Positions 23,530 through 31,140 of a stretch of DNA of 52,651 bases are shown here, one piece after another. A program made the position numbers and the translations under genes. Source of the stretch: a virus; IMG/VR virus record IMGVR_UViG_3300021599_002177, positions 1 to 52,651 of that record, one strand, 5' to 3'. Position 1 is the stretch's first letter. Each line of letters starts with the position of its first letter. The notes below the pieces were generated by a model. That model was not told the origin of the DNA and did no database searches. It was given only the letters and a program-made list of their open reading frames with translations.

Positions 23530-23754
23530 CTAGAAAAGCTCTTCTTGTAAAGTTCTGTCCACCGTATGAGATGGGACATCAAAAGTAAGCGCTTGTGCAC
23601 ACTGAAGCCCTGCAATAAACTCGTCAGGAAGTGCTTTAGATTTGCTTTCTTCAACTACATCTTGTATGAGGTTATAAATTTTCTGACGTATAGTAGATTC
23701 AATTTCTATTTTATGTTGCTCATAGTTATTCCAGTAAACAGCAACTTCAGACAT
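23530..23754 (-). CDS. Hypothetical protein (74 aa)
   Basis: Mostly helical (YEQHKIEIESTIRQKIYNLI), with CAQALTFDVPSHTVDRTLQ at the end. Not recognised. Immediately upstream of the nrdJ promoter area and downstream of the 75-aa gene. Confidence 0.55.
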   Translation of the reverse strand: MSEVAVYWNNYEQHKIEIESTIRQKIYNLIQDVVEESKSKALPDEFIAGLQCAQALTFDVPSHTVDRTLQEELF

Positions 23755-23762
23755 TGTCTCTC

Positions 23763-23990
23763 CTAAATTAAATCAGTTGTCGGGTCCAAACCATCTTCGT
23801 CGAATAATACGTCTAGAGTTTCTGAGTGACAAGTGTGAAGCTCAACTAGAAGGTCATCTTTGTCACATTCTCCACACATGATGTGTGAAACTCTGTAGCC
23901 TAAACTTTCTAAGGCTTCAAATGCTTTATCGATATCCTTATCGGACATGTTGACCTGGACAACCTTGTACTGGACATCTAGGGTGTCCAT
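23763..23990 (-). CDS. Hypothetical acidic protein with C/H motif (about 75 aa)
   Basis: ATG 23990 has AAGGA four bases upstream; TTG 24008 and ATG 23948 are alternatives. DKAFEALESLGYRVSHIMCGECDKDD and VELHTCHSE include CxxC and CH residues that may bind metal. The N-terminal part overlaps the zinc-ribbon microgene in another frame. Unknown function. Confidence 0.5.
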   Translation of the reverse strand: MDTLDVQYKVVQVNMSDKDIDKAFEALESLGYRVSHIMCGECDKDDLLVELHTCHSETLDVLFDEDGLDPTTDLI

Positions 23991-24069
23991 TGTTTCCTTG
24001 ATCTTCAACTCTTGGTTGACCGCAATATTTGCACTTGTCTTGCTTGTCTAATGGAAGCGGGTCAGACAT
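23938..24069 (-). CDS. Zinc-ribbon microprotein (43 aa)
   Basis: DKCKYCGQPRVE and HPRCPVQGCPGQH give a compact CxxC...CxxxxC site. The start overlaps the previous stop (ATGTCTGA) and has GGAGAGGA eight bases before it. The very regular zinc spacing and coupling make this a real gene despite its length. Confidence 0.65.
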   Translation of the reverse strand: MSDPLPLDKQDKCKYCGQPRVEDQGNNGHPRCPVQGCPGQHVR

Positions 24070-24265
24070 TAATGGAATCCTCTCCAGTTATAAGCATCCC
24101 TGAAGGGAAGCTTGCTGCCCACCCTGCTAGGCACTCGGTTGAGTGAAAGTAGCGAATCTTATCAATTGCTCTTGGCCAATGAAGGGTAAGAGCTTTTGCT
24201 GGGTCGACAGTTTTATGTGTAGGGCAATTCTCCCACGAACAACTGACTTCTACTTGTGTCGACAT
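24062..24265 (-). CDS. Hypothetical protein (67 aa)
   Basis: Real start is ATG 24265; a longer frame from 24346 would run through the divergent promoter and into the facing gene. VEVSCSWENCPTH plus FHSTECLAGW suggests a Cys/His metal site. Probably leaderless: TATTAT (24272-24277, minus) lies six bases upstream of the ATG. Confidence 0.6.
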   Translation of the reverse strand: MSTQVEVSCSWENCPTHKTVDPAKALTLHWPRAIDKIRYFHSTECLAGWAASFPSGMLITGEDSINV

Positions 24266-24287
24266 AATCCAATAATAGTCCGATAAT
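24259..24287 (+). promoter_or_regulatory. Rightward leaderless promoter for the glycosyltransferase
   Basis: TCGACA (24259-24264), 17-base spacer, GATAAT (24282-24287), then five bases to ATG 24293. It overlaps the start region of the facing leftward gene. Confidence 0.55.
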
Positions 24288-24292
24288 GTAAT

Positions 24293-24961
24293 ATGCGCCT
24301 TATGACGACACCCCACTATGACGTAGCAATTGCAACGCCCGGACATAGCATGAAGGCTGAATATGTTAAAAGTTTAGTACTTACCTGCAATGCTTTAGAC
24401 AAGTTGGGTAAGTCTTATATCTTTCTAAACAAGTACTCATCCTTTGTGCCAAGTGCTCGAGAACTTACTGCAACGGACACTTACAGTCATAACTGGGAAA
24501 CTCGGGTTATTGGTTCCGGGGCCTTCAGCTGCAGAAAAATCTTCTGGATCGATTCAGACATTGAATGGGAAGTTGATGACTTCATCAAGCTGCTGGACTC
24601 ACCCCTAGATATTATTTCCGGGCTTTACCAGACGCATCCTGATGGAACTGTGGCTGTGAACAAGTTAGATGAAAAGGGTCGCCCTAAGAAGGTCAATAGG
24701 AGCGAGTTCATGTTAGATGTTGAACCCCTAGAGGTAGGGGGAGTTGGGTTTGGTTTTGTGGCGATGAAAGCCGAGGTTTTTGAAAACACCCCTAGGCCGT
24801 GGTTTTTGATAGATAGGGTCAAATGGGACGAAGTGGACTTTGAGTGCAATGTGGGGGAGGATTACTCTTTCTGCAATAATGTCAGGAAAGCTGGGTACAA
24901 GGTTATGGTTGACCCTATGGTCAGGGTCAAGCACCATAAGGAAACTATCTATCTACCATAA
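24293..24961 (+). CDS. Glycosyltransferase-like protein (GT-A fold)
   Basis: 222 residues. YDVAIATPGHSMKAEYVKSL, then KIFWIDSDIEWEVDDFIKLL with the metal-binding DxD (Asp87/Asp89), ISGLYQTH, GVGFGFVAMKAEVF and GEDYSFCNNVRKAGYKVMVDP follow the layout of phage/virus GT-A transferases. Likely sugars: unknown. Targets might be virion glycans, modified DNA or host envelope. Monocistronic, followed by an AT-rich regulatory stretch. Confidence 0.75.
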   Translation: MRLMTTPHYDVAIATPGHSMKAEYVKSLVLTCNALDKLGKSYIFLNKYSSFVPSARELTATDTYSHNWETRVIGSGAFSCRKIFWIDSDIEWEVDDFIKLLDSPLDIISGLYQTHPDGTVAVNKLDEKGRPKKVNRSEFMLDVEPLEVGGVGFGFVAMKAEVFENTPRPWFLIDRVKWDEVDFECNVGEDYSFCNNVRKAGYKVMVDPMVRVKHHKETIYLP

Positions 24962-25325
24962 ATTATAAATTATATGACTATAGCCGACTATAGTTGACTT
25001 TTTTCATTTTTGGGTGTAAAAATGGGCAATTAATAAAAACGGAAAAAAGAGGGGAAAAAAGCTGTTAAAAACATGCGGTCAGAAAAAATTAAATATTTTG
25101 AAAGGTTTATTGCTACCGCATGATTATAAAATTATATACTATATATTGTATACTTGATTATGGTTTTACATCGCGTGTATGCGTGCTCTACGGACCTATC
25201 AAAATTCATAATCGTGTATACTCTATATAATTTCTGTATAGTGTATAGTGATATAATCTTGACAGATATTATCGCTTGACTATAAACTATATCTGCTATA
25301 GATTTATTGTAACGAAGGAGAGACG
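24962..25325. promoter_or_regulatory. AT-rich intergenic regulatory region
   Basis: About 360 bases without a gene. It is dominated by TATA-type dinucleotide patterns and repeated ACTATA/TATAGT units (24977-24995 and 25225-25300), with homopolymer A tracts near 25038-25095. It contains the promoter pair at 25259-25302. Could also serve as an opening region for replication; no tRNA or hairpin terminator seen. Confidence 0.5.
25259..25302 (+). promoter_or_regulatory. Overlapping rightward promoters for the 25.3-27 kb operon
   Basis: TTGACA (25259-25264) with TATAAA (25281-25286, spacer 16), and TTGACT (25276-25281) with TATAGA (25297-25302, spacer 15). AAGGAG precedes ATG 25326. Confidence 0.6.
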
Positions 25326-25508
25326 ATGGACGAAGTTGAAAAAAGACTTTGGCTCTTAGAAAAAGAGATCAAAGCTTTTGGAAAGAAGATTGATCTTTTA
25401 TCGAAGTTAGTTACTTCTTTGAAAGCAGATGTTGAAGTCTTACTAAGTGTTCAAAAGACATGGAAGGAGTTGGTTGCTGATGTGGTGGAAGATAGATCAG
25501 GGAAGTGA
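25326..25508 (+). CDS. Coiled-coil protein (60 aa)
   Basis: An uninterrupted amphipathic helix (EKRLWLLEKEIKAFGKKI, LLSKLVTSLKADVEVLL) with heptad spacing, so probably an oligomeric coiled coil. First gene of a tight rightward operon. Overlaps the next gene by 29 bases. Confidence 0.6.
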   Translation: MDEVEKRLWLLEKEIKAFGKKIDLLSKLVTSLKADVEVLLSVQKTWKELVADVVEDRSGK

Positions 25509-25749
25509 TATAAAAAATCATCTTAAACTGGTTAGCCATTTAACTGATGATGAATTGGCTGATGCCATGGAATTTGAAGTTATTCAATCAGCAGCAGTTG
25601 GTTTATTGAAACGGTGGTTCCCTAAAAAAGTTCCAACGGATATAGAAAAGTGGGCTGAGATTGCTTACGAAGATGTTGTGGCAGTTCTCAAAGAACTTAA
25701 CGAAGATGGGTATGTAATAATCAAAAACGACGAAAGGACAGACAAATGA
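25480..25749 (+). CDS. Hypothetical protein (89 aa)
   Basis: Start at ATG 25480 is supported by GGAAGGAG ten bases upstream. The middle reads HLTDDELADAMEFEVIQSAA and FPKKVPTDIEKWAEIAYEDVVAVL, all helical. Not recognised. ATGA overlap with the next gene. Confidence 0.6.
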   Translation: MWWKIDQGSDIKNHLKLVSHLTDDELADAMEFEVIQSAAVGLLKRWFPKKVPTDIEKWAEIAYEDVVAVLKELNEDGYVIIKNDERTDK

Positions 25750-25979
25750 CAATGAGCTTGACTATTTTAGATCTGGCTTTGATAGGAGCAACGACTGGAT
25801 TAACCACTCTTGCTTCGATGTATTTCACAATGCTCCTGATGAAGCGTAATGCGACAAGGCGCAAGATGATTGTTATGGAAGAGATGTTTAGCCAGATGCA
25901 TGACAAGGCTCAGACTGAGGCAGAGTTCTCAGAGATTGTTGAAAGACTAAAAGAGCAGAGAGGTGGCTTTAATGAGTAA
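25746..25979 (+). CDS. Small membrane protein with charged tail
   Basis: 77 residues: one N-terminal membrane segment (about 5-31) then a basic RNATRRKM and an acidic helix. Overlaps both neighbours by a few bases. Unknown function. Confidence 0.6.
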   Translation: MTMSLTILDLALIGATTGLTTLASMYFTMLLMKRNATRRKMIVMEEMFSQMHDKAQTEAEFSEIVERLKEQRGGFNE

Positions 25980-26502
25980 TCCAGCTTTAGATGCTTTGGC
26001 TGCTATGGGTCTTGATCCCCAAGAGATTGACACCCATGATAAGTCAGTAGTTAATCGACTTGGAGTTGATCGACGAATCTGTATCTGTGGACATGCAATG
26101 GATAGGCACAAGGTCAAGTCCACTATTGGTACAGACAATGTGATACCTATCTTGAAAAACAACGATACAACAGTCCCATTCTCTTGTACCCCGAATGCAC
26201 AGAGTTGTAGTTGTCGAAGATTGATCCCTGTCCTTGAGGTCTCAAACACCAAGTACTTTCTAAAGAAAACAACTGGTTCAGGTGAGCTCCATGCTTTGAC
26301 CAGAGGTATTAGGGCTTTATCTAAAATCAAAGACCATACAATGAATTGGCTAGTAGAACCCACTTGTCTTCTCTGTGGATGCACAGGTGTCCATGAAAGA
26401 ATCGTCCCTGCTGTTTTCAATTCAGATAAGACCCTAAAGCAGACAGAAGGGTCAATTGGCTACGATGACTTTATCTGTCAGAAATGTAGAGTTGCCTCAT
26501 GA
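25972..26502 (+). CDS. Conserved actinobacteriophage Cys-rich protein
   Basis: 176 residues with three Cys clusters: RICICGHAMDRH, SCTPNAQSCSCRRLIPVLEV and PTCLLCGC..FICQKC, plus KTTGSGELHALTRGIRAL. This order is familiar from hypothetical proteins of actinobacteriophages and probably coordinates two or more zinc ions. Start overlaps the upstream stop (ATGAGTAA). No known activity. Confidence 0.7.
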   Translation: MSNPALDALAAMGLDPQEIDTHDKSVVNRLGVDRRICICGHAMDRHKVKSTIGTDNVIPILKNNDTTVPFSCTPNAQSCSCRRLIPVLEVSNTKYFLKKTTGSGELHALTRGIRALSKIKDHTMNWLVEPTCLLCGCTGVHERIVPAVFNSDKTLKQTEGSIGYDDFICQKCRVAS

Positions 26503-26831
26503 GTGAATTAGACAAAACCTTCCAAGAAACTATCTTTAATACTTTGGCTACCTTGCTTGCCCAAAACAAGTTCGATACCGACACTCAACTCGATATCTAC
26601 TTGGCTATGAAAAAAGCAGCAATGGATTTGCAGGAAAGTCAAATTCAAAAAATTAAAGACAAGATCGACACTTGGGAGTCTATGTATGGTCAAGCAGACA
26701 CAAGTCTTTACACCTTAGGACTACGCCATGCTCTAGATATAATAAAAGGTGAGATCGCAACTAACAACAACGGTTTCAATGACAAGCCATACGAGGATGG
26801 TCAAGAGTTTAAGTTAGATGAGATTATGTAA
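26499..26831 (+). CDS. Hypothetical helical protein (110 aa)
   Basis: Helical N-terminal half (TFQETIFNTLATLLAQNKF, MKKAAMDLQESQIQKIK), ATGA coupling to the Cys-rich gene. Not recognised. Confidence 0.6.
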   Translation: MSELDKTFQETIFNTLATLLAQNKFDTDTQLDIYLAMKKAAMDLQESQIQKIKDKIDTWESMYGQADTSLYTLGLRHALDIIKGEIATNNNGFNDKPYEDGQEFKLDEIM

Positions 26832-26969
26832 ATGAATTTTAAATTTAAGAAAACAAAAGAGGAGCTAAGGCGACTTTTGGAACTCCGAAGGTCGTCTGCT
26901 TCTCGCCCTGTCGAGTCCAAAAAGAAATACAAGAGAAAACAAAAACACCCTAAGCAAGAAGACTTTTAG
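26832..26969 (+). CDS. Basic microprotein (45 aa)
   Basis: Starts at the base after the previous stop. Strongly basic (KFKKTKEELRRLLELRRSS, KKKYKRKQKHPK), with a nucleic-acid-binding look. Last gene of the operon. Function unknown. Confidence 0.5.
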   Translation: MNFKFKKTKEELRRLLELRRSSASRPVESKKKYKRKQKHPKQEDF

Positions 26970-27001
26970 AGAATCCAGGAAGCACTTTTTTAGACATATT
27001 T

Positions 27002-27031
27002 TTAACTTTTTCGTACAACTTTTTCTATAAT
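27002..27031 (+). promoter_or_regulatory. Promoter for the holin-like gene
   Basis: TTAACT (27002-27007), 18-base spacer, TATAAT (27026-27031), followed by a leader of about 170 bases whose function I cannot see. Confidence 0.5.
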
Positions 27032-27205
27032 GAAACAGGTCTTTAAAACTAATAAAACACGCTCAAAATCCTATTTTTGTTTATAAAAGCGTCAGACCCT
27101 AACTGTTTCAAACAACTTTTCCAAAAAAACTTTCCAACATCAAACCTGTGCGATTATGTGTATCACGGGATGAAGTTTTTTCCCCCCGTAGAAACGAGTT
27201 CTTGG

Positions 27206-27487
27206 ATGAACAAAGCAATGATCGAGTCGTATGTTCGTAACCTTGCAGGTCAAGTCATTGGCGCAGTAATGATCGTCATGCAGACTTCAGGTATCGCATC
27301 ACCACTCGAGTTCGGTTCAGGTGAATGGCTCCTAGTAGCCAACGCTCTCTGGGCCTCACTAATCCCAACGGCACTCCGCTGGGTTAATAAGAAAGACCCT
27401 GCTTTTGGCAGAATCGCTGAAGGCATCGCAAAAGAGGCAGGGAAAAAACTAGCAGCTGAAGCTGCAAAGAAAAGCAAGACAAAGTAG
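27206..27487 (+). CDS. r1t-type holin-like membrane protein
   Basis: 93 residues from ATG 27206. Two hydrophobic segments (VIGAVMIVMQTSGIA and WLLVANALWASLIPTALRWV) followed by NKKDPAFGR and an Ala/Lys-rich tail. LIPTALRWVNKKDPAFGR matches the end of phage r1t-type holins. A frame opens at 27077, but its extra 43 residues look like leader translation. A strong terminator follows, so it is its own transcription unit, 20 kb from the CHAP endolysin. Confidence 0.65.
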   Translation: MNKAMIESYVRNLAGQVIGAVMIVMQTSGIASPLEFGSGEWLLVANALWASLIPTALRWVNKKDPAFGRIAEGIAKEAGKKLAAEAAKKSKTK

Positions 27488-27493
27488 TGAATC

Positions 27494-27532
27494 AGCCTAG
27501 GGGGATTTTTTCCCCCTAGGTTTTTTCCCCCC
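27494..27532 (+). terminator. Rho-independent terminator
   Basis: CCTAGGGGGA / TCCCCCTAGG stem with a T5 loop followed by T6, eight bases after the holin-like stop. Confidence 0.9.
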
Positions 27533-27547
27533 ATTGAAAGGAACACC

Positions 27548-27778
27548 TTGAACACAGAACACATTGATGTGACTACACATGATTTTCCCCCTGGCGTAGA
27601 TAGCATCGACCAAAAGATCAACTTCATCAGAGACGAGATTCATCGTTTCGAAAACGAAGCGCCACAGGTACACAACCTAACTCTCCAAGCCACAGACAGA
27701 TCTCTCCAACTTGGCCCAGACAAAATTGTGGAAAACCTCAAAATTATTTTAAGGAAGCTAGAAGAACAGCAGCCATAA
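27548..27778 (+). CDS. Hypothetical protein (76 aa)
   Basis: TTG start with GAAAGGA seven bases upstream. Mostly helical (SIDQKINFIRDEIHRFENE, KIVENLKIILRKLEEQ). Three bases before the terminase-like gene, so probably co-translated; may be a small packaging or scaffold partner, but that is only position. Confidence 0.6.
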   Translation: MNTEHIDVTTHDFPPGVDSIDQKINFIRDEIHRFENEAPQVHNLTLQATDRSLQLGPDKIVENLKIILRKLEEQQP

Positions 27779-27781
27779 CCA

Positions 27782-28723
27782 ATGTCAAATGATATGTCCC
27801 CCTTCCTCGAAGAGGAGCTGGACGATACCCCGGAAAATATAATTCCTATTATAGAAACTCCATATGACCGTAGACCCAATCTAGAGGAACTCGGCATCAT
27901 AGAAATCGAACGGGGTATTTGCCAAGACACATTTGAGAACCGTGCCATCTTGAGACGGTCAATGTTGAAATGGTCTCCAGTCTTTGACGACCAGACTGGC
28001 GCTGCCACAAATCTTATTATTGCTCGCTCCATCGAACAAGATAAAGAGCGAGCGCTCATCAGCATCAATAACAAACGGCAGCTGTTGTCAGATCCCGGAA
28101 ATGTGAATTCTGATTTCCTGACGGGCCTCGATCTCCTCCTCGATGACGATGCCCAAAAGATTGCACCCCCTTGGGTAATTGGGGCAACCCGCAACTGGCT
28201 CAAGGAACAGGAAGAAGGCGGCCCGAAATCTGTAAAGCGAGCGCCACTTGGATTGCCAGGCAGATGCCGTATGACCAAGACGGATGGAACCAGATGCCAA
28301 CTGTGGAACAGTGGTCGAATCAAAGATGACGGTTTGTGTCGTATCCACTTGGGCTCAACAAGACGGACGGCAAACAACGTTGAGATTGCTCGGCAAAAAA
28401 TAAGTCAGGCTTCCACCTACGCAGTGGATGTCCTTGAGGAACTAATGGAGACCGCCATCTCCGAACCAGTCAAACTAAAAGCGGCTACAGAAATCTTAGA
28501 CCGTGCTGGTGTTCGAGGCGGCATGGAACTGAACATAGATATTAAAAACACAGAGCGCTCACCAGCAGAGATTCTTGCGGAACGGCTGGCCAGACTCGAA
28601 GCTGTCGCCGCGGAACGAACAACTCAACTTACGGCAGACGGCGTGCAGGTAACAGAAGTTTATGCAATCACAGATGTAACACCCAAACCAGAAGACGGAT
28701 CGGATCCAGATGCCAGGAACTAA
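27782..28723 (+). CDS. Terminase-small-subunit-like protein
   Basis: 313 residues. A central GRCRMTKTDGTRCQLWN..GLCRIHLG is a C..C..C..H zinc motif known from phage DNA-packaging-associated proteins. The C-terminal block QASTYAVDVLEELMETAIS followed by VKLKAATEILDRAGVRGG is shared with many actinophage small-terminase-like proteins. It would recognise the packaging site; the large subunit is not in the window. Overlaps the next gene by 14 bases. Confidence 0.65.
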   Translation: MSNDMSPFLEEELDDTPENIIPIIETPYDRRPNLEELGIIEIERGICQDTFENRAILRRSMLKWSPVFDDQTGAATNLIIARSIEQDKERALISINNKRQLLSDPGNVNSDFLTGLDLLLDDDAQKIAPPWVIGATRNWLKEQEEGGPKSVKRAPLGLPGRCRMTKTDGTRCQLWNSGRIKDDGLCRIHLGSTRRTANNVEIARQKISQASTYAVDVLEELMETAISEPVKLKAATEILDRAGVRGGMELNIDIKNTERSPAEILAERLARLEAVAAERTTQLTADGVQVTEVYAITDVTPKPEDGSDPDARN

Positions 28724-28904
28724 CAACTTAGAAAAGCTTGATGAGCTAGCGGCCCGCCTTCAGGAGGATATTGTTTTAGCAAAATCCCGTGAGGAACACA
28801 TCCGTTTAACGGCTCGGGCTAATGAGGCTCGCCAAATAGTAGACGGTATGAAAACAGAACTTGGGATTCCCCTCTACGATTTTGACGAAGTAACTTTCAA
28901 CTAA
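28710..28904 (+). CDS. Small helical protein whose start carries repeat R1
   Basis: 64 residues (MPGTNNLEKLDELAARLQED, ANEARQIVDGMK). The first codons are one copy of repeat R1 (28702-28731), and the R1 copy at 32057-32096 also encodes MPGNKNLE in an otherwise empty stretch, so the repeat may derive from this gene start. Unknown function. Confidence 0.6.
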   Translation: MPGTNNLEKLDELAARLQEDIVLAKSREEHIRLTARANEARQIVDGMKTELGIPLYDFDEVTFN

Positions 28905-28919
28905 GCGGCGTGGGATAAG
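28904..28919 (+). repeat. Direct repeat, left member
   Basis: AGCGGCGTGGGATAAG; the right member at 29716-29733 begins TAGCGGCGTGGGATGGG. Each is followed within about 15-20 bases by ATATATA and AACGG. Confidence 0.6.
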
Positions 28920-29772
28920 CGCTCGCAAAATATATAACGGTTTGGTAACGAGCTCAGGATCCATATCGTGAAACGGTGTTGTTAGTTCCGGGATGTAGCT
29001 AGCTGCAGATCCACAATCGCCTGTGGATAAACGGACAGACTTAGAATTAACCCTGTACGACTAGTGCGAAGTAATGAACAGTAAGTACAACGGGTACACA
29101 AGGAACAACGGGACCAATGGGTCCACATCCTGGAAATGAGAATGTCAGCCGCAGCAATGATCACACTGGAGCTGTAGATCCATCTGTCTTTATTAGTTCC
29201 GGGAAGAGCCCTCTTCGCAAATCGGACAAATGCCCGGCACGAGGTACCCAGGCCACCTGGAAATAACAAGATGTCCGCGGCGAGCGCAGCTGCAGATCCG
29301 ATGCCCGGAAATTACATTGTTCGTGGTCCAGGGCCGGGATGGTCTTCTTGAGGGATTCCAAAGTTGAGTCGGGTTGGCTCAACGTTATGAAGACGGGTCC
29401 GTTGTCTTCTTTTTAAATTGTTAGTTCCAGGTCTACAGCTCAAGCTGACATCAACGGTGGCGGTGGTGGCGGAGGAGGCGTGCCCGCATCAAGCCCGGAA
29501 AATATAATGTAAGCGGCAGCCGCGGATCGAAGACGGGCGTCCCCCGGAAATAACACGGCGTGTTTGGGTTGACAGCTGGGACCGATCCGCACCCGGAAAA
29601 AAGAACGGCAAGTTACCGAGGAGTAGCTGCAGCTGTCGTTGAAACTTCAACTACTTGTAAGTTCCAGGCGGCATGCTAAGGAAGGGGGAAAAAATTAACG
29701 GTGAGGTTATTGAAATAGCGGCGTGGGATGGGTAGGGTTATATATACAAACGGATAGAGAAGGAGTGACGAC
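28905..29772. repeat. Gene-poor region with about ten R1 repeat copies
   Basis: About 870 bases with no convincing gene on either strand. R1 (CCYGGAAMTWAMAA core) occurs in plus orientation near 29125, 29253, 29295, 29488, 29541 and 29584, and in minus orientation near 28977, 29191, 29417 and 29653, at 30-120 base spacing. Between copies are GC-richer pieces such as GCTGCAGATCC. The region is bordered by a direct repeat (28904-28919 and 29716-29733). Confidence 0.7.
29716..29733 (+). repeat. Direct repeat, right member
   Basis: Matches 28904-28919 and lies about 40 bases upstream of ATG 29773. The ATATATA that follows could be part of a promoter. Confidence 0.6.
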
Positions 29773-30210
29773 ATGCAAACATTCTTGCCATACGCAGAGT
29801 TCGAACGGAGTGCACAGGTACTGGACTATCGCAGACTGGGGAAGCAACGGGTAGAGACGTGGCAATTGATAAGAGCAATCAACGGTGAGACCAGAGGGTG
29901 GAGGAATCATCCTGCAGCAGTGATGTGGAGGGACCACGTCCCAGCGCTCGCACTGTATGGAAAAGTTATTTGTGAGGAATGGATTCGAAGAGGGTACAAC
30001 GATTCGATGCTGCCACGATTTGAATTAATACTTTCCGGGCACAGCGAGGATCTGCAGCTGCCATCTTGGTTGGGAAATGAAAACTTCCACGTCTCACACC
30101 AAAGCAACTTGATTCGCAAATTCCCAGAGCACTACAGAATGCATTGGCCAGAGGTACCCGAAGATTTGCCATACATATGGCCGGGAAGTGAAAACGTTCT
30201 GGCAGCCTGA
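29773..30210 (+). CDS. MSMEG_6728 / pyrimidine-dimer-glycosylase-related protein
   Basis: 145 residues starting MQTFLPYAEFERSAQVLDYR, then RLGKQRVETWQ, GWRNHPAAVMWRDH, ALYGKVICEEWIRRGY. This is the MSMEG_6728 layout, related to the T4 endonuclease V/Pyr_excise fold, and is common in actinobacteria and their phages. DNA repair is the family expectation; the activity is not proven for this branch. GAGAAGGAG ribosome site upstream. Confidence 0.8.
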   Translation: MQTFLPYAEFERSAQVLDYRRLGKQRVETWQLIRAINGETRGWRNHPAAVMWRDHVPALALYGKVICEEWIRRGYNDSMLPRFELILSGHSEDLQLPSWLGNENFHVSHQSNLIRKFPEHYRMHWPEVPEDLPYIWPGSENVLAA

Positions 30211-30224
30211 CAGCTGTAAAAGAT

Positions 30225-30252
30225 CTTAAGTTTTTATTTCCAGGCCAGGGCC
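30225..30252 (-). repeat. R1 repeat copy (minus orientation)
   Basis: Reverse complement reads CCTGGAAATAAAAACTTAAG, one of the closest matches to the R1 consensus, directly after the MSMEG_6728-like gene. Confidence 0.65.
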
Positions 30253-30260
30253 CCAGGAGC

Positions 30261-30276
30261 TCGACTCACGAGTCGA
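30261..30276. promoter_or_regulatory. Palindrome upstream of promoter
   Basis: TCGACTC-AC-GAGTCGA, nine bases upstream of the -35 at 30286; a plausible operator. Confidence 0.45.
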
Positions 30277-30285
30277 CGTCAATAC

Positions 30286-30314
30286 TTGACATCTGCCCTG
30301 AAGATAGTTATATA
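30286..30314 (+). promoter_or_regulatory. Strong sigma70-like promoter
   Basis: TTGACA (30286-30291), 17-base spacer, TATATA (30309-30314) overlapping TATAAT (30311-30316). Serves the gene at 30363. A perfect palindrome AACCCTAGGGTT (30330-30341) lies in the initial transcribed region. Confidence 0.75.
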
Positions 30315-30362
30315 ATAAATTCACTAGGGAACCCTAGGGTTTTAAATGACGAAAGGACCACC

Positions 30363-30767
30363 ATGGGTCAATACCATGTACTCGTTAACTACGATAAGAA
30401 AGAAGTTGTTACACCACACGAACTCGGCTTGGGTCTCAAGCAATGGGAACACATTGGATTTGAAGGCGGCACGCTTGCAGATGCGCTGTACATCTTGACG
30501 ATGACCAGTCCAGCTCGAGGCGGCGGGGACCTACCTGAGACTGCAATTTCCGGGAGATGGGCTGGAGACCGTTGTTTCGTTTACGGTGACTACACCGAGG
30601 CAAGTGATTTGCCAGACGGTATGTACGAATCGCTTACAGGCAAACTCGAGAAGTTTGAGGAAATCGGCTCGCTCGTTGCAACGGAGATGGGAAAAGTTTT
30701 TGATTTCACGATGAGCGGCGAGGGATGGAAGCACCGCATTAAAAACGGAACGGGTGCTGAAGTCTAA
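30363..30767 (+). CDS. Conserved phage protein (MGQYH type, 134 aa)
   Basis: MGQYHVLVNYDKKEVVTPHE, LGLGLKQWEH, ARGGGD, SGRWAGDRCFVYGDYTE is the layout of a recurrent hypothetical protein of large phages. Ribosome site GAAAGGA lies within the leader motif AAATGACGAAAGG (30344-30356). No function known. Confidence 0.7.
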   Translation: MGQYHVLVNYDKKEVVTPHELGLGLKQWEHIGFEGGTLADALYILTMTSPARGGGDLPETAISGRWAGDRCFVYGDYTEASDLPDGMYESLTGKLEKFEEIGSLVATEMGKVFDFTMSGEGWKHRIKNGTGAEV

Positions 30768-30787
30768 CCCGGAAAAAAGAATTCAGG
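30767..30787 (+). repeat. R1 repeat copy
   Basis: AACCCGGAAAAAAGAATTC directly at the end of the MGQYH gene. Confidence 0.55.
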
Positions 30788-30834
30788 CTCGTCTTTAAGC
30801 TGCGTCTGTGAACGGGCAAGACGGCCTGACTATA

Positions 30835-30893
30835 GGAGGCTAGACCTGCAGGGTCGCTAACGGTTAGCGCTTTGTGTAGCAGGTCTGGTCTCC
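30835..30893 (+). ncRNA. Nested hairpin RNA element or complex terminator
   Basis: GGAG (30835-30838) pairs with CTCC (30890-30893), AGACCTGC (30842-30849) with GCAGGTCT (30879-30886), and inside them the inverted repeat CGCTAAC-G-GTTAGCG (30855-30869) forms its own hairpin. A T-rich tract follows. It could be a terminator, a structured leader of the 69-aa gene or a stand-alone small RNA. Confidence 0.5.
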
Positions 30894-30929
30894 TTAATTT
30901 TTATATTACTAACGGAGAGGAAAAAAGGA

Positions 30930-31139
30930 ATGAGAAAAATAATTACAAAAATAGAATTTGAATTTGACGAAGCTGTGATGCTCGAGGACCCGGAAAATAC
31001 AATGACGGATGAGGACCTGCTGCAGCACGCTGCCACTTGCTTCACGGAAGACATTGAGCAAATGGTGAAGTACAACGAACTCTTCCAACTTGCGCTCGCC
31101 CAAACAAGATTCGTTCAGGTTGAGGAATTACAGCAGTGA
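30930..31139 (+). CDS. Hypothetical acidic protein (69 aa)
   Basis: GAGAGG ribosome site. Contains an in-gene R1 copy (codons for EDPENTM, 30986-31008). AATCFTEDIEQMVKYNELF helix. Not recognised. Confidence 0.55.
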   Translation: MRKIITKIEFEFDEAVMLEDPENTMTDEDLLQHAATCFTEDIEQMVKYNELFQLALAQTRFVQVEELQQ

Positions 31140-31140
31140 T

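Noticed and set aside
25947-26420. Leftward 157-aa frame
   Set aside because: Antisense of a Cys-rich actinophage protein; no start signals.
27640-28377. Leftward 245-aa frame opposite the terminase-like gene
   Set aside because: Long only because the coding strand is rich in codons that avoid stops in the complement; Ser/Arg-rich composition is typical of shadows.
28982-29382. Two leftward frames in the R1 region
   Set aside because: Cross repeat copies, have no ribosome sites and show no family features; I regard the region as noncoding.
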